A stretch of 12,943 bases of DNA from Candidatus Woesearchaeota archaeon (lineage in GTDB: Archaea > Nanobdellota > Nanobdellia > Woesearchaeales > UBA11716), in NCBI GenBank assembly GCA_013329175.1, contig DUKR01000118.1, positions 1-12,943 on the forward strand. The letters are read 5' to 3'. A program made the position numbers and the translations under genes. Position 1 is the first letter of the stretch, and each line of letters begins with the position of its first letter. Below are positions 6,761-12,943 of the stretch, piece by piece. Below the pieces are notes generated by a model. That model saw only the letters and a program-made list of their open reading frames with translations, made no database searches and was not told where the DNA came from.

Positions 6761-6804
6761 AGGTGTGAGAAGCCTTTATAAAGTGGTGAGAGCTTCTTTC
6801 TTTT
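6761..6804 (+). promoter_or_regulatory. hisH promoter: palindromic TATA box with flanking repeats
   Basis: CTTTATAAAG (6774-6783) is a perfect 10-bp palindrome centred about 26 nt before the GTG of hisH, so a leaderless transcript is expected. It is bracketed by direct repeats GTGAGA (6765-6770 and 6786-6791) and by an inverted pair, AGAAGC (6768-6773) and GCTTCT (6792-6797). The symmetry around the TATA box would suit a repressor site. This promoter gives hisH-HAD-hisF their own start downstream of the inserted gene. Confidence 0.6.
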
Positions 6805-7407
6805 GTGATAGCAATCGTTGATTACGGAGCAGGAAACCTGACTAGCGTGGCTAATGCTCTGGCCTACCTGAAGATTGAGGCAGTAGTCACTGCAGAGCCC
6901 AAAATATTGCAAAAAGCTGACAAGATCTATCTCCCTGGCGTTGGCAGGTTTGCTGCAACAATGCAGGCACTTGACTCTCTCGGCCTGACTGAGCCGCTGA
7001 AAGCAGAGATTGCAAGGGGCAAACCGTATCTCGGAGTCTGCTTGGGATTGCAGATATTGTTTGAGCAGAGCAGGGAAGATCCGGATACCCCTGGACTTGG
7101 GATACTAAAAGGAGGGGTCAGGCGCTTTGCGGGAAAATTGAAAATCCCGCAGATTGGCTGGAACAGCGTTTCGTTCAAAAACAAAAATGCGCTTTTTGAC
7201 GGTATCCCTGATGCGTCCTACTTTTATTTTGTTCACTCGTATTACGTCGCTCCAAAGGAGAAGGACATTGTCTTGTGCACGACAACCTATGGGACAACGT
7301 TTTGTTCTGGAGCCGCGAAAGGCAATATTTTTGCCGTGCAGTTCCATCCTGAGCGCTCAGGAAAGTCAGGGTTGCAGCTTATCAGGAATTTTGCGGAGAA
7401 ATGCTAA
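6805..7407 (+). CDS. hisH: Imidazole glycerol phosphate synthase glutaminase subunit HisH
   Basis: HisH hydrolyses glutamine and passes ammonia to HisF, with which it forms imidazole glycerol phosphate synthase. The protein has 200 residues, normal for this class I amidotransferase. The catalytic triad is visible: Cys79 in GVCLGLQ, His181 and Glu183 in QFHPERSGKSG. The amino end IVDYGAGNLTSV and the oxyanion strand motif PGVGRF (44-49) are typical. The GTG start at 6805 is chosen because the family begins exactly here and a TATA box lies 26 nt upstream; no Shine-Dalgarno is present. One base separates its stop from the next HAD gene. Confidence 0.97.
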   Translation: MIAIVDYGAGNLTSVANALAYLKIEAVVTAEPKILQKADKIYLPGVGRFAATMQALDSLGLTEPLKAEIARGKPYLGVCLGLQILFEQSREDPDTPGLGILKGGVRRFAGKLKIPQIGWNSVSFKNKNALFDGIPDASYFYFVHSYYVAPKEKDIVLCTTTYGTTFCSGAAKGNIFAVQFHPERSGKSGLQLIRNFAEKC

Positions 7408-7408
7408 G

Positions 7409-8065
7409 ATGAAAATGCTCAAGGCAGCCATCTTTGACATGGATGGGGTACTTGTTGATTCCTACAGGGCATGGTTTGTGACGTTCAATAAGGGAAGAGA
7501 GCATTTCGGATTTACTCCTATTAGTGAGAAGGAATTCAGGAAACAGTGCTGGGCAGTTTCATCGTCAGTGCTTGTGCCTGCATACTTCCCTGGCTTTTCC
7601 ATTCCCGAAGTGACGGCAAAAAACATGGAGCTTTTCCTTGAGAGCATGGAAGAGATTGCGGTGATGCCAGGAGTGAAGGCATTGCTTTCTTTGCTTCCAC
7701 TGAAGAAGGCTGTCGCAACCAATACTATCAGGGCACAGGCCGAGAGGATGCTAGCTGCAAAAGGGCTTCTTGGGCATTTTGACATGGTTGTGGGAGCCGA
7801 TGATGTGAAGCGTGATAAGCCAGCGCCTGACATGCTGCTGAAGATTGTGAATGGCTTTGGCATCAGAAGGGATGAAGCGATGTTTGTTGGTGACATGGGG
7901 CTTGACATGGACGCAGGAAAGGCTGCTGGTGTGTATACTATTGGCATGGGAATAGATGGCGGTGACGTGCGCATTGAAAAGATTGAGGATGTGAAGGATA
8001 TCATCACTAACAAAGCAGGGGGGTCTAAGCAGCATGCTAGCCAAGCGGATAATACCCTGCCTTGA
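7409..8065 (+). CDS. Second HAD-family phosphatase in the his cluster
   Basis: This is a HAD subfamily IA hydrolase of 218 residues starting at the ATG one base after hisH, with GGAG about 11 nt upstream. Motif I is IFDMDGVLVDS with Asp10 and Asp12, motif II is Thr104 in VATNT, motif III is Lys137 in KRDKPAPDM, and motif IV is GDMGLDMDAG with Asp162 and Asp166. All catalytic residues are present. It resembles phosphoglycolate-phosphatase-like or beta-phosphoglucomutase-like proteins in general form. Its operon position, overlapping hisF by 32 nt, makes it the rival to the gene at 4273 for histidinol phosphatase. The weakly conserved last 15 or so residues lie within the hisF overlap. Confidence 0.9.
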   Translation: MKMLKAAIFDMDGVLVDSYRAWFVTFNKGREHFGFTPISEKEFRKQCWAVSSSVLVPAYFPGFSIPEVTAKNMELFLESMEEIAVMPGVKALLSLLPLKKAVATNTIRAQAERMLAAKGLLGHFDMVVGADDVKRDKPAPDMLLKIVNGFGIRRDEAMFVGDMGLDMDAGKAAGVYTIGMGIDGGDVRIEKIEDVKDIITNKAGGSKQHASQADNTLP

Positions 8066-8792
8066 CGTGAAGGAAGGAAGAGTCGTTAAGGGAGTGCATT
8101 TTGTGGGTCTGAAGGATGCTGGCGACCCAGTTGAACTGGCCAGGGAATACAACAGGCAGGGAGCTGATGAGCTTGTCTTTCTTGACATCACTGCCTCACA
8201 TGAGAAACGCGGCATTATGAAGGATGTTGTCAGGAAGGTTGCAGAGCAGGTCTTTATTCCTCTCACTGTCGGCGGAGGCATACGAAGCGCTGATGACATC
8301 AGGGAGATGCTCAAGGCAGGGGCAGACAAGATTTCGCTTAACACCGCTGCTGTAGAGAATCCAACGCTGGTGAAAGAGGCATCTGAGCGCTTCGGAAGCC
8401 AGTGCATTGTTGTTGCAATTGATGCCAAGCGCAGCGGAAGATCATGGAAGGTATTCACCTACGGCGGAAGAAAGAATACGGGAAAAGACGCTATTGCCTG
8501 GGCAAAGGAAGCTGTCAGGCTAGGTGCAGGGGAGATCCTTCTGACGTCCATGGACCGTGACGGAACAAGGAAAGGGTTTGACCTTGCGCTGACAAAGGCA
8601 GTCTCTTCTGCTGTGCCGGTGCCGGTGATTGCGTCAGGCGGAGTAGGTAAGATTTCTGATTTTGCTGATGGCTTCACCAGGGGATGCGCAGATGCGGCGC
8701 TTGCAGCATCCATCTTTCATTTTGGAGAGCATACGGTTGCTGATATCAAGGGAGATCTGAGGAAGAGAGGGATTATAGTGAGGGAAGGATAG
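8034..8792 (+). CDS. hisF: Imidazole glycerol phosphate synthase cyclase subunit HisF
   Basis: HisF uses ammonia from HisH to turn PRFAR into imidazole glycerol phosphate and AICAR. It is a 252-residue beta/alpha barrel of normal length. Catalytic Asp11 (IIPCLDV) and Asp130 (VAIDAK) fall at the textbook positions. The phosphate sites TVGGGIRS (78-85), SGGVG and the amino-terminal half-barrel signature are clear. The ATG at 8034 follows AGGGGGGT and overlaps the preceding HAD gene by 32 nt. It is the last gene of the cluster, 21 nt from the stop of the convergent gene. The homologous barrel HisA is not in the window. Confidence 0.98.
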   Translation: MLAKRIIPCLDVKEGRVVKGVHFVGLKDAGDPVELAREYNRQGADELVFLDITASHEKRGIMKDVVRKVAEQVFIPLTVGGGIRSADDIREMLKAGADKISLNTAAVENPTLVKEASERFGSQCIVVAIDAKRSGRSWKVFTYGGRKNTGKDAIAWAKEAVRLGAGEILLTSMDRDGTRKGFDLALTKAVSSAVPVPVIASGGVGKISDFADGFTRGCADAALAASIFHFGEHTVADIKGDLRKRGIIVREG

Positions 8793-8813
8793 TAGGGTGT
8801 GTCTGTTGCTGCC

Positions 8814-10370
8814 TTACCTGGCTTTGTCTGTGAGTGACTGCGCAATCTTCAGGTTATCGTAGTATGCAGCCCGCTCAGGCTGCAGCGAGATTGCCGTTGT
8901 GATGTGCTCTATTGCCTTTTCGTACTGCCCCTTTTTTCCATATGCCACCCCCAGATTATTGTGGATGTCGGCATACCCTGGATTGATGGCAAGCGCCCTA
9001 GTGAACTCGGTGATGGCTTCATCTACCTTTCCTTTATCAGAATAGACAATGCCAAGTGAGCCGTGGGCTAATGCACTGTCCTTGGCGCCCCCTACGGTTA
9101 TTTCCCAGAATTGCTCTTCATCCTGATAATCCCTGTTCCTGTCAATGGTAAGGGCGGTGTAGGAAAGGATAAGCAGAACCGCAATTGCCATCGCTGCAAT
9201 TTTTGCTCCTTTCGTGCCTGCTACCTTTGCCAAAAAAAGACGGCTGCTGAAAAGATGCGCAGCAATAAGGCAGAACCCAAACAGCGCAAGATAGAGGTGA
9301 TATTCAGTGATGAGGGTCGCTTGGGGGATGATATTGAGGACAGGAGCGATTGCAATGAAGAACCAGCCGATGGAGAATGCCAGCATAGGATGCTTCCTCC
9401 ATGAGAGCAGGGCGATTGCTGCACAGGCTGTGATGATAACCATGGCAATGAGGACCTGGGGGCTGAAGAGTGATTGAGCAAGAATTGCTCCTGTGTTGTG
9501 GTCAGCATAGGTATAGGTTGAAATGCCGCCAGGCAGGATGTGGATAAAGTTAAGGCCTATCGGCAGGAGGGTAAGCCCAAGATAAAGAGCCACTGCCTGC
9601 ATTGAAGCAAGCATGGTGTGATAGAAGCTTCCAGCAAGGTACTGGCCCCGTGACGTTATGTCGAGCAGGACGAAGCGGATGAAGAGGTAGGTGATAATGC
9701 CCGCAGCGTAAGGGAGGTAGCGCAGGCTTTCTTTCAATGAATTCTTCCAGGCCAATCTCCTGAAGCAGAGGTCGTAGAGCAGGAGCATGAGCGGCAGGGT
9801 GAGAGCAATTTCATAGGAGAAGAATGCCAGCATCGCTGACATGATTGAGATGGCAAGCCATTTCCTCTCCCGCTCATCCTCCCGATACCTGATGTAGAGA
9901 TAGAATGCAAGCAGGTACCAGATGCAGCCGATGATGTCAAAGCTTGCAGCAAGAGTGTTGACTGCCTCAGTATGAAGGGGATGGACGGCAAAGAAAAGTC
10001 CTCCAGCCAGCGCTGCACCGGCATTTCGCAGGATCCGGCTGATAATTGCGTATGCGAGAAGGGAGGCTATGCTGTGGATGATGATTGACTGAAGGTGGTA
10101 GCCTGCGCTGCTTAATCCGAAGAGGTGGTAAGCTATGGTGTAGTAGATGCTTCGCAAGGGGCGATAGACGCCTTCCTGAGCCTGAGGCAGCTCTCCAGCA
10201 AAGAAGTCAGGGATGCTTGCAAAGGTTCTTGTCTTTTCCCAGTTCAGGATGAAGTCGTGGTCATCGAAGAAGAATGGGCTTTGAATGGTGTTTGCGTATG
10301 CTGCTATGGTGATAAGAATGATAAGAGCAACGTGCACCTTTCTGCTCTCTACCAGAGGCTCCAGCCGCAT
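8814..10370 (-). CDS. TMTC-like membrane glycosyltransferase with C-terminal TPRs
   Basis: This is a predicted polytopic membrane protein of 518 residues. A first transmembrane helix (about 12-29) is followed by an extracytoplasmic loop with DDHDF (36-40), the acidic pair expected of GT-C enzymes in the protein O-mannosyltransferase/TMTC class. YRPL (69-72) and HPLHTEAV (130-137) are TMTC hallmarks. About ten hydrophobic segments follow up to residue 408. Two or three TPRs (about 433-505) include NPGYADIHNNLGVAYGKKGQ. Family knowledge suggests transfer of a lipid-linked sugar to protein at the outer face of the membrane; donor and target are unknown. I start at the ATG of 10370, not at the upstream ATG of 10463, because a TATA box lies 25 nt upstream and the first helix then sits at the amino end. 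Confidence 0.85.
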   Translation of the reverse strand: MRLEPLVESRKVHVALIILITIAAYANTIQSPFFFDDHDFILNWEKTRTFASIPDFFAGELPQAQEGVYRPLRSIYYTIAYHLFGLSSAGYHLQSIIIHSIASLLAYAIISRILRNAGAALAGGLFFAVHPLHTEAVNTLAASFDIIGCIWYLLAFYLYIRYREDERERKWLAISIMSAMLAFFSYEIALTLPLMLLLYDLCFRRLAWKNSLKESLRYLPYAAGIITYLFIRFVLLDITSRGQYLAGSFYHTMLASMQAVALYLGLTLLPIGLNFIHILPGGISTYTYADHNTGAILAQSLFSPQVLIAMVIITACAAIALLSWRKHPMLAFSIGWFFIAIAPVLNIIPQATLITEYHLYLALFGFCLIAAHLFSSRLFLAKVAGTKGAKIAAMAIAVLLILSYTALTIDRNRDYQDEEQFWEITVGGAKDSALAHGSLGIVYSDKGKVDEAITEFTRALAINPGYADIHNNLGVAYGKKGQYEKAIEHITTAISLQPERAAYYDNLKIAQSLTDKAR

Positions 10371-10386
10371 GTTGTGGTTTTGGAGT

Positions 10387-10400
10387 GATATGTATAAAAG
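10387..10400 (-). promoter_or_regulatory. TATA box of the TMTC-like gene
   Basis: On the minus strand CTTTTATACATATC is centred about 25 nt before the ATG at 10370 and predicts a leaderless transcript. Read on the plus strand the same bases give TATAAAAG (10393-10400), so they could also promote gnd with a leader of about 65 nt. Confidence 0.55.
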
Positions 10401-10438
10401 GATTGCTTTGCCGCACTTTTTTCTTTCATTCCAGAAAG

Positions 10439-10485
10439 CTTTATTAATTCCGCAAAGGAGCAAAAAAGAAGGTGGCTGGAAAGAA
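10439..10485 (+). promoter_or_regulatory. Proximal gnd promoter and leader
   Basis: CTTTATTAATT (10439-10449) would place a start near 10470 and a leader of about 16 nt before the gnd ATG at 10486. The region between 10370 and 10486 is the divergent control region for the TMTC-like gene and gnd. A weak purine-rich GCTGGAAAG precedes the start. Confidence 0.4.
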
Positions 10486-11973
10486 ATGGCACGTCCTCAG
10501 TTTGCAATGATAGGCATGGGCGTCATGGGCAGCGCTTTAGCCAAAAATTTCGCTGAAAAAGGGCTTGCCATCACTATCTATAACCGCACCGCAGAAAAGA
10601 CAAAGCAAGCCTATGATGCAGTAAAGCATGAGCCGTTTGCAAAGCGGATGCATCCGGTGCTAGGCGACATCCCTGAGCTTGTGTCGCTTGCAGGGAAAAA
10701 GGGGGCATATTTCATCATGGTCAAGGCAGGAGCCCCAACCGAGGAAGTCATCGCTCAGCTTGCTCCTCTCCTTTCAAAGGGTGCGCTGCTGGTGGATTTT
10801 GCAAATTCCCATTTTACTGACACCTGGCGAAGAAGTGCTGAGCTTTCTGCAAAGGGCATCCATTTCTTTGGTGCAGGTGTCTCTGGCGGAGAAGAAGGGG
10901 CGCGGCATGGGCCATCTATCATGCCTGGCGGATTTTCAAGGGAAGTGTATGAAAAACGCCTGAAGAAGGCGCTTGAGGCAGTGGCAGCTAAAGCCCCTCA
11001 GGATGGAAAGCCGTGCGTGGCGTTTATCGGCGCAGGAGGGGCAGGGCATTATGTGAAGATGGTGCATAATGCAATTGAGTATGCTGACATGCAGCTGATA
11101 GCGGAAGCGTACGACCTGATGCGAAAGGCTCTGGGCATGGATGCCCTTTCGATTGCTGAGGTGTTTGAAGCATGGAACAAGGGAGTTTTAGAATCGTATC
11201 TTATCGAGATCACCTCGGAAGTTCTCAAGCAGGAGGATCCTTTTGGCAAGGGGCAGCTTGTTGATTTTATTCTTGATTCCGCCAGGATGAAAGGGACAGG
11301 GACGTGGACTGTTGCTAACTCTCTTACATTGCCCTCAGGCGTTGTTGCAATTCCAGGCATCTATGCTGCGGTTGAAGGCAGGGCGATCTCAGCAAGGAGG
11401 GCTGAGCGCGTGGCGCTTGCAAAGAAGCTTGGCATATCTTCAAGGAGATATTCAGGGGACAGGCAGGAGCTTATTGATGCCCTTGAGCAGGCGCTGTTTA
11501 CAGCAAAGATAGCCTGCTATGCGCAGGGCATTGAGTTGATGCAGCTGGCCAATAAGGAATATTCCTTTGGAGGTCCTGATATTTCTACTCTTGCCAGCAT
11601 TTGGAGGGCAGGGTGCATTATCCGCGCTAAGCTCCTTGGCGACATCACACGAGCGTATGCCAAAGATGCAAAGCTTTCAAGCCTTCTTGCCGCTCCTGCA
11701 TTTAGCAAGGCGATAACCTCAGGAATGGAATCTCTTGCGAAGGTGTGCTGCGCTGCTGCTGAATCCCGTGTGCCGCTCATGGCGTTTGATGCCTCCCGCA
11801 ATTACATTCTGCAGTATGCTTCCCGGCAGCTTCCTGCGAATCTTACCCAGGCGCAGCGCGACTTTTTTGGAGCGCATACCTATGAAAGAACTGACAGGAA
11901 GGGCGCCTTTCATACGGAGTGGGGCACGAAGAAGAGAAAAGAGGCATATTTCAATCAGACAGGCCAGAGGTAA
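10486..11973 (+). CDS. gnd: 6-phosphogluconate dehydrogenase, long decarboxylating form
   Basis: Gnd converts 6-phosphogluconate to ribulose 5-phosphate with release of CO2 and reduction of NAD(P). The product feeds PRPP and thus histidine synthesis, though no co-regulation is shown. The protein has 495 residues, slightly longer than the usual 470-480. Seen are the Rossmann motif GMGVMG (10-15), NRT (33-35) as cofactor loop, GVSGGEEGARHGPSIMPGG (131-149), catalytic Lys191 with Asn195 and Glu198 in HYVKMVHNAIEYADMQL, KGTGTWT (269-275), the carboxy-terminal IWRAGCIIRA, and FFGAHTYER. The start at 10486 puts the Rossmann motif at residue 10; the longer open frame upstream has no support. Its last 19 bases overlap the AIM24 gene tail to tail. 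This form is mainly bacterial, so transfer from bacteria is plausible. Confidence 0.95.
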   Translation: MARPQFAMIGMGVMGSALAKNFAEKGLAITIYNRTAEKTKQAYDAVKHEPFAKRMHPVLGDIPELVSLAGKKGAYFIMVKAGAPTEEVIAQLAPLLSKGALLVDFANSHFTDTWRRSAELSAKGIHFFGAGVSGGEEGARHGPSIMPGGFSREVYEKRLKKALEAVAAKAPQDGKPCVAFIGAGGAGHYVKMVHNAIEYADMQLIAEAYDLMRKALGMDALSIAEVFEAWNKGVLESYLIEITSEVLKQEDPFGKGQLVDFILDSARMKGTGTWTVANSLTLPSGVVAIPGIYAAVEGRAISARRAERVALAKKLGISSRRYSGDRQELIDALEQALFTAKIACYAQGIELMQLANKEYSFGGPDISTLASIWRAGCIIRAKLLGDITRAYAKDAKLSSLLAAPAFSKAITSGMESLAKVCCAAAESRVPLMAFDASRNYILQYASRQLPANLTQAQRDFFGAHTYERTDRKGAFHTEWGTKKRKEAYFNQTGQR

Positions 11974-12641
11974 TCCTTAATCACTGAACATGCCTTATGG
12001 ACCACGCCTGCATTGCTATGCTCTCCAACAATCCTATCAATGTAAAACTCTGCCGGCCCAGTAATCTTTAGAAAAAAAAGCCCGTTGATAAACTGGTTGA
12101 CAAGTCCCTGGTTTCGTTGCAGTGCCATATCCATTCCAGGCCGGAACATGAAAAGATAGTCAGGGTCAATTATCCTTTCCTCTCCTTGAGCAAGTGTTAT
12201 CAGGTCTGCTTTCCCATCCACACTGACTAACGCATTTCCCTCGCCTCTGAGATGATGATAAAAAAGGCCAGGACCAAAAATTCCCCCCATTAGATGGGAG
12301 TAAACAAATCTATCAATAATTACTGAACCATCTGCGCCAACAAGTGAACTCCTGTCAACGCACCATTCATTTCCAATGTCGATCTTTTCAAGAAGCACAC
12401 CTCCGATTTTATCGTTTGTAAGAGTTATTGTTCCACCATCGTTTGCCCTGTAGCATTGCCAGTACACATGCTCACCTGTCATAAAACGCATCCATGGATT
12501 GTCTCTTCTTTCAGTAAACATCTCGATACCAGGCGTACAGTCGCGAAACTGGCAGTATTCTGTCCTAAATGTCTCTCCTTGAGAAAGGATAATGGTGACC
12601 AGTGCGCTTAGCCCTTCGTTGTCTATGGCTATTTGTGACAT
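11955..12641 (-). CDS. AIM24-family protein
   Basis: This 228-residue protein resembles the AIM24/TIGR00266 family of beta-sandwich proteins, whose biochemical role is unclear. Supporting features are PGIEM near residue 37, a strand-rich repeat with GGIFGPGLFYHHLRGEGNALVSV (about 118-140), ITLAQGEERIIDPDYLFMFRPGMDM (about 147-171) and the final NGLFFLKITGPAEFYI block (about 185-200). The GEG-L-F and L-x-G-E-E pattern repeated in two halves is typical. There is no signal peptide or membrane span. The start has a TATA box 26 nt upstream and no Shine-Dalgarno. The gene is convergent with gnd and overlaps it by 19 bases, so the two could affect each other's mRNA. Confidence 0.75.
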   Translation of the reverse strand: MSQIAIDNEGLSALVTIILSQGETFRTEYCQFRDCTPGIEMFTERRDNPWMRFMTGEHVYWQCYRANDGGTITLTNDKIGGVLLEKIDIGNEWCVDRSSLVGADGSVIIDRFVYSHLMGGIFGPGLFYHHLRGEGNALVSVDGKADLITLAQGEERIIDPDYLFMFRPGMDMALQRNQGLVNQFINGLFFLKITGPAEFYIDRIVGEHSNAGVVHKACSVIKDYLWPV

Positions 12642-12660
12642 TTTGATGTGGTGGGTATGC

Positions 12661-12672
12661 CTTATTAATAAT
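12661..12672 (-). promoter_or_regulatory. TATA box of the AIM24 gene
   Basis: On the minus strand ATTATTAATAAG is centred about 26 nt before the ATG at 12641. This is the exact archaeal spacing for a transcript that starts at the initiation codon. The bases between box and ATG contain no Shine-Dalgarno. Confidence 0.55.
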
Positions 12673-12943
12673 GCTTGCTCTGATTTCAGTTCCCATTTTT
12701 ACCAGGTGGCACTACTTCACCAACCTGGAAAGCTCCACCGGAAGGAAGAAAGCGGGCTCGTGGGAAGCATGGCATTCCCCAAAACATCATTATGAAAAAA
12801 GGCATTAGCCATAGCTCACATCGCTTCCACTGCCAATGCGTAACCTCATTCTTTTCGTTTCGGGCCATCATCTCATTGCACATTCCGAGGGAGAAAAGAA
12901 GAAAGAAAGTGAAGAAAGAAAAGTGAAAACAAAAACGGCTCGG
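12673..12943. other. Intergenic tail without a convincing gene
   Basis: This holds a hairpin at 12702-12728 (CCAGGTGG against CC-A-ACCTGG, 8 pairs with one bulge, 10-nt loop) with no T-run on either side, so it is not an obvious terminator. Two purine-rich tandem copies, GAAGAAAGAAAGT (12898-12910) and GAAGAAAGAAAAGT (12911-12924), lie near the edge. A GTG at 12923 opens a short basic reading KTKTAR that runs off the window end. It could be the beginning of a new plus-strand gene, but there are too few codons to tell. Confidence 0.4.

Noticed and set aside
7751..8458. 235-codon minus-strand ORF opposite the second HAD gene and hisF
   Set aside because: Antisense shadow with serine/threonine-rich low-information translation. 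Both plus-strand genes are secure.
8793..8813. Bidirectional terminator between hisF and the TMTC-like gene
   Set aside because: The 21-nt gap has neither a hairpin nor a T-run on either strand.
10371..10463. 31-residue extension of the TMTC-like protein
   Set aside because: It would run through its own TATA box. The ATG at 10370 gives normal archaeal spacing and a first helix near the amino end.
10285..10485. Amino-terminal extension of gnd from the upstream ATG
   Set aside because: It would overlap the divergent gene's start and both TATA boxes, has no homology to Gnd, and would push the Rossmann motif to about residue 77.
12702..12728. Hairpin as a terminator
   Set aside because: No T-run follows it on either strand and no gene ends just before it.
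12686..12883. 65-codon minus-strand ORF with a hydrophobic stretch
   Set aside because: The composition is rich in Met and Trp, there is no Shine-Dalgarno or TATA box at a fitting distance, and I know no family. Possible but unsupported.

Overview
The window is most likely part of an archaeal chromosome. Five transcription starts fit archaeal promoters better than bacterial ones. At about 5570, 6779, 10395 (minus) and 12667 (minus), A/T-rich TATA-like boxes sit 25-30 nt before a start codon that lacks a Shine-Dalgarno sequence, as expected of leaderless archaeal mRNAs. A similar box at about 442 lies well upstream of hisI. Genes inside the operon instead carry Shine-Dalgarno sequences, for example AAGGAGGT before hisG. 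The gene mix (histidine genes, a TMTC-like membrane protein with TPRs, a bacterial-type long Gnd, an AIM24 protein) would suit a metagenome-derived, possibly DPANN, archaeon. That lineage is a guess, not something the sequence proves.

Layout. Positions 1-512 hold no convincing gene. They contain a 184-bp non-coding element with perfect 17-bp terminal inverted repeats and a perfect 9-bp target duplication (a MITE), then an A/T-rich promoter with a duplicated 12-bp motif. Positions 513-8792, all on the plus strand, are a histidine cluster: hisI, hisG, hisD, hisC, an unlisted 52-residue one-helix membrane protein, a HAD phosphatase, hisB, an unrelated A/T-rich cysteine-free gene, hisH, a second HAD phosphatase, hisF. 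Apart from the A/T-rich insert, most neighbours overlap or nearly touch, so translation is probably coupled. Positions 8814-12641 hold a TMTC-like glycosyltransferase (minus), a divergent 6-phosphogluconate dehydrogenase (plus) and an AIM24 protein (minus) whose 3' end overlaps that of gnd. The last 300 bases carry the AIM24 promoter and a purine-rich tract.

The histidine genes cover ATP phosphoribosyl transfer (HisG), cyclohydrolysis (HisI), the glutamine amidotransferase/cyclase (HisH+HisF), dehydration (HisB), transamination (HisC) and the final oxidation (HisD). HisE and HisA are absent from the window. Histidinol-phosphate phosphatase is not present as a classical HisN, but the two HAD proteins are obvious candidates for it.

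Most unusual points: the intact MITE just upstream of the his promoter, with an elaborate nested fold; the small membrane ORF that ends in an A9 tract at the start of the HAD gene, so that losing one A would fuse the two; the A/T-rich gene of unknown function that splits the operon, with a separate promoter serving hisH; the repeated motif at the his promoter; and an identical 10-mer at both ends of the window, which raises the question of circularity.
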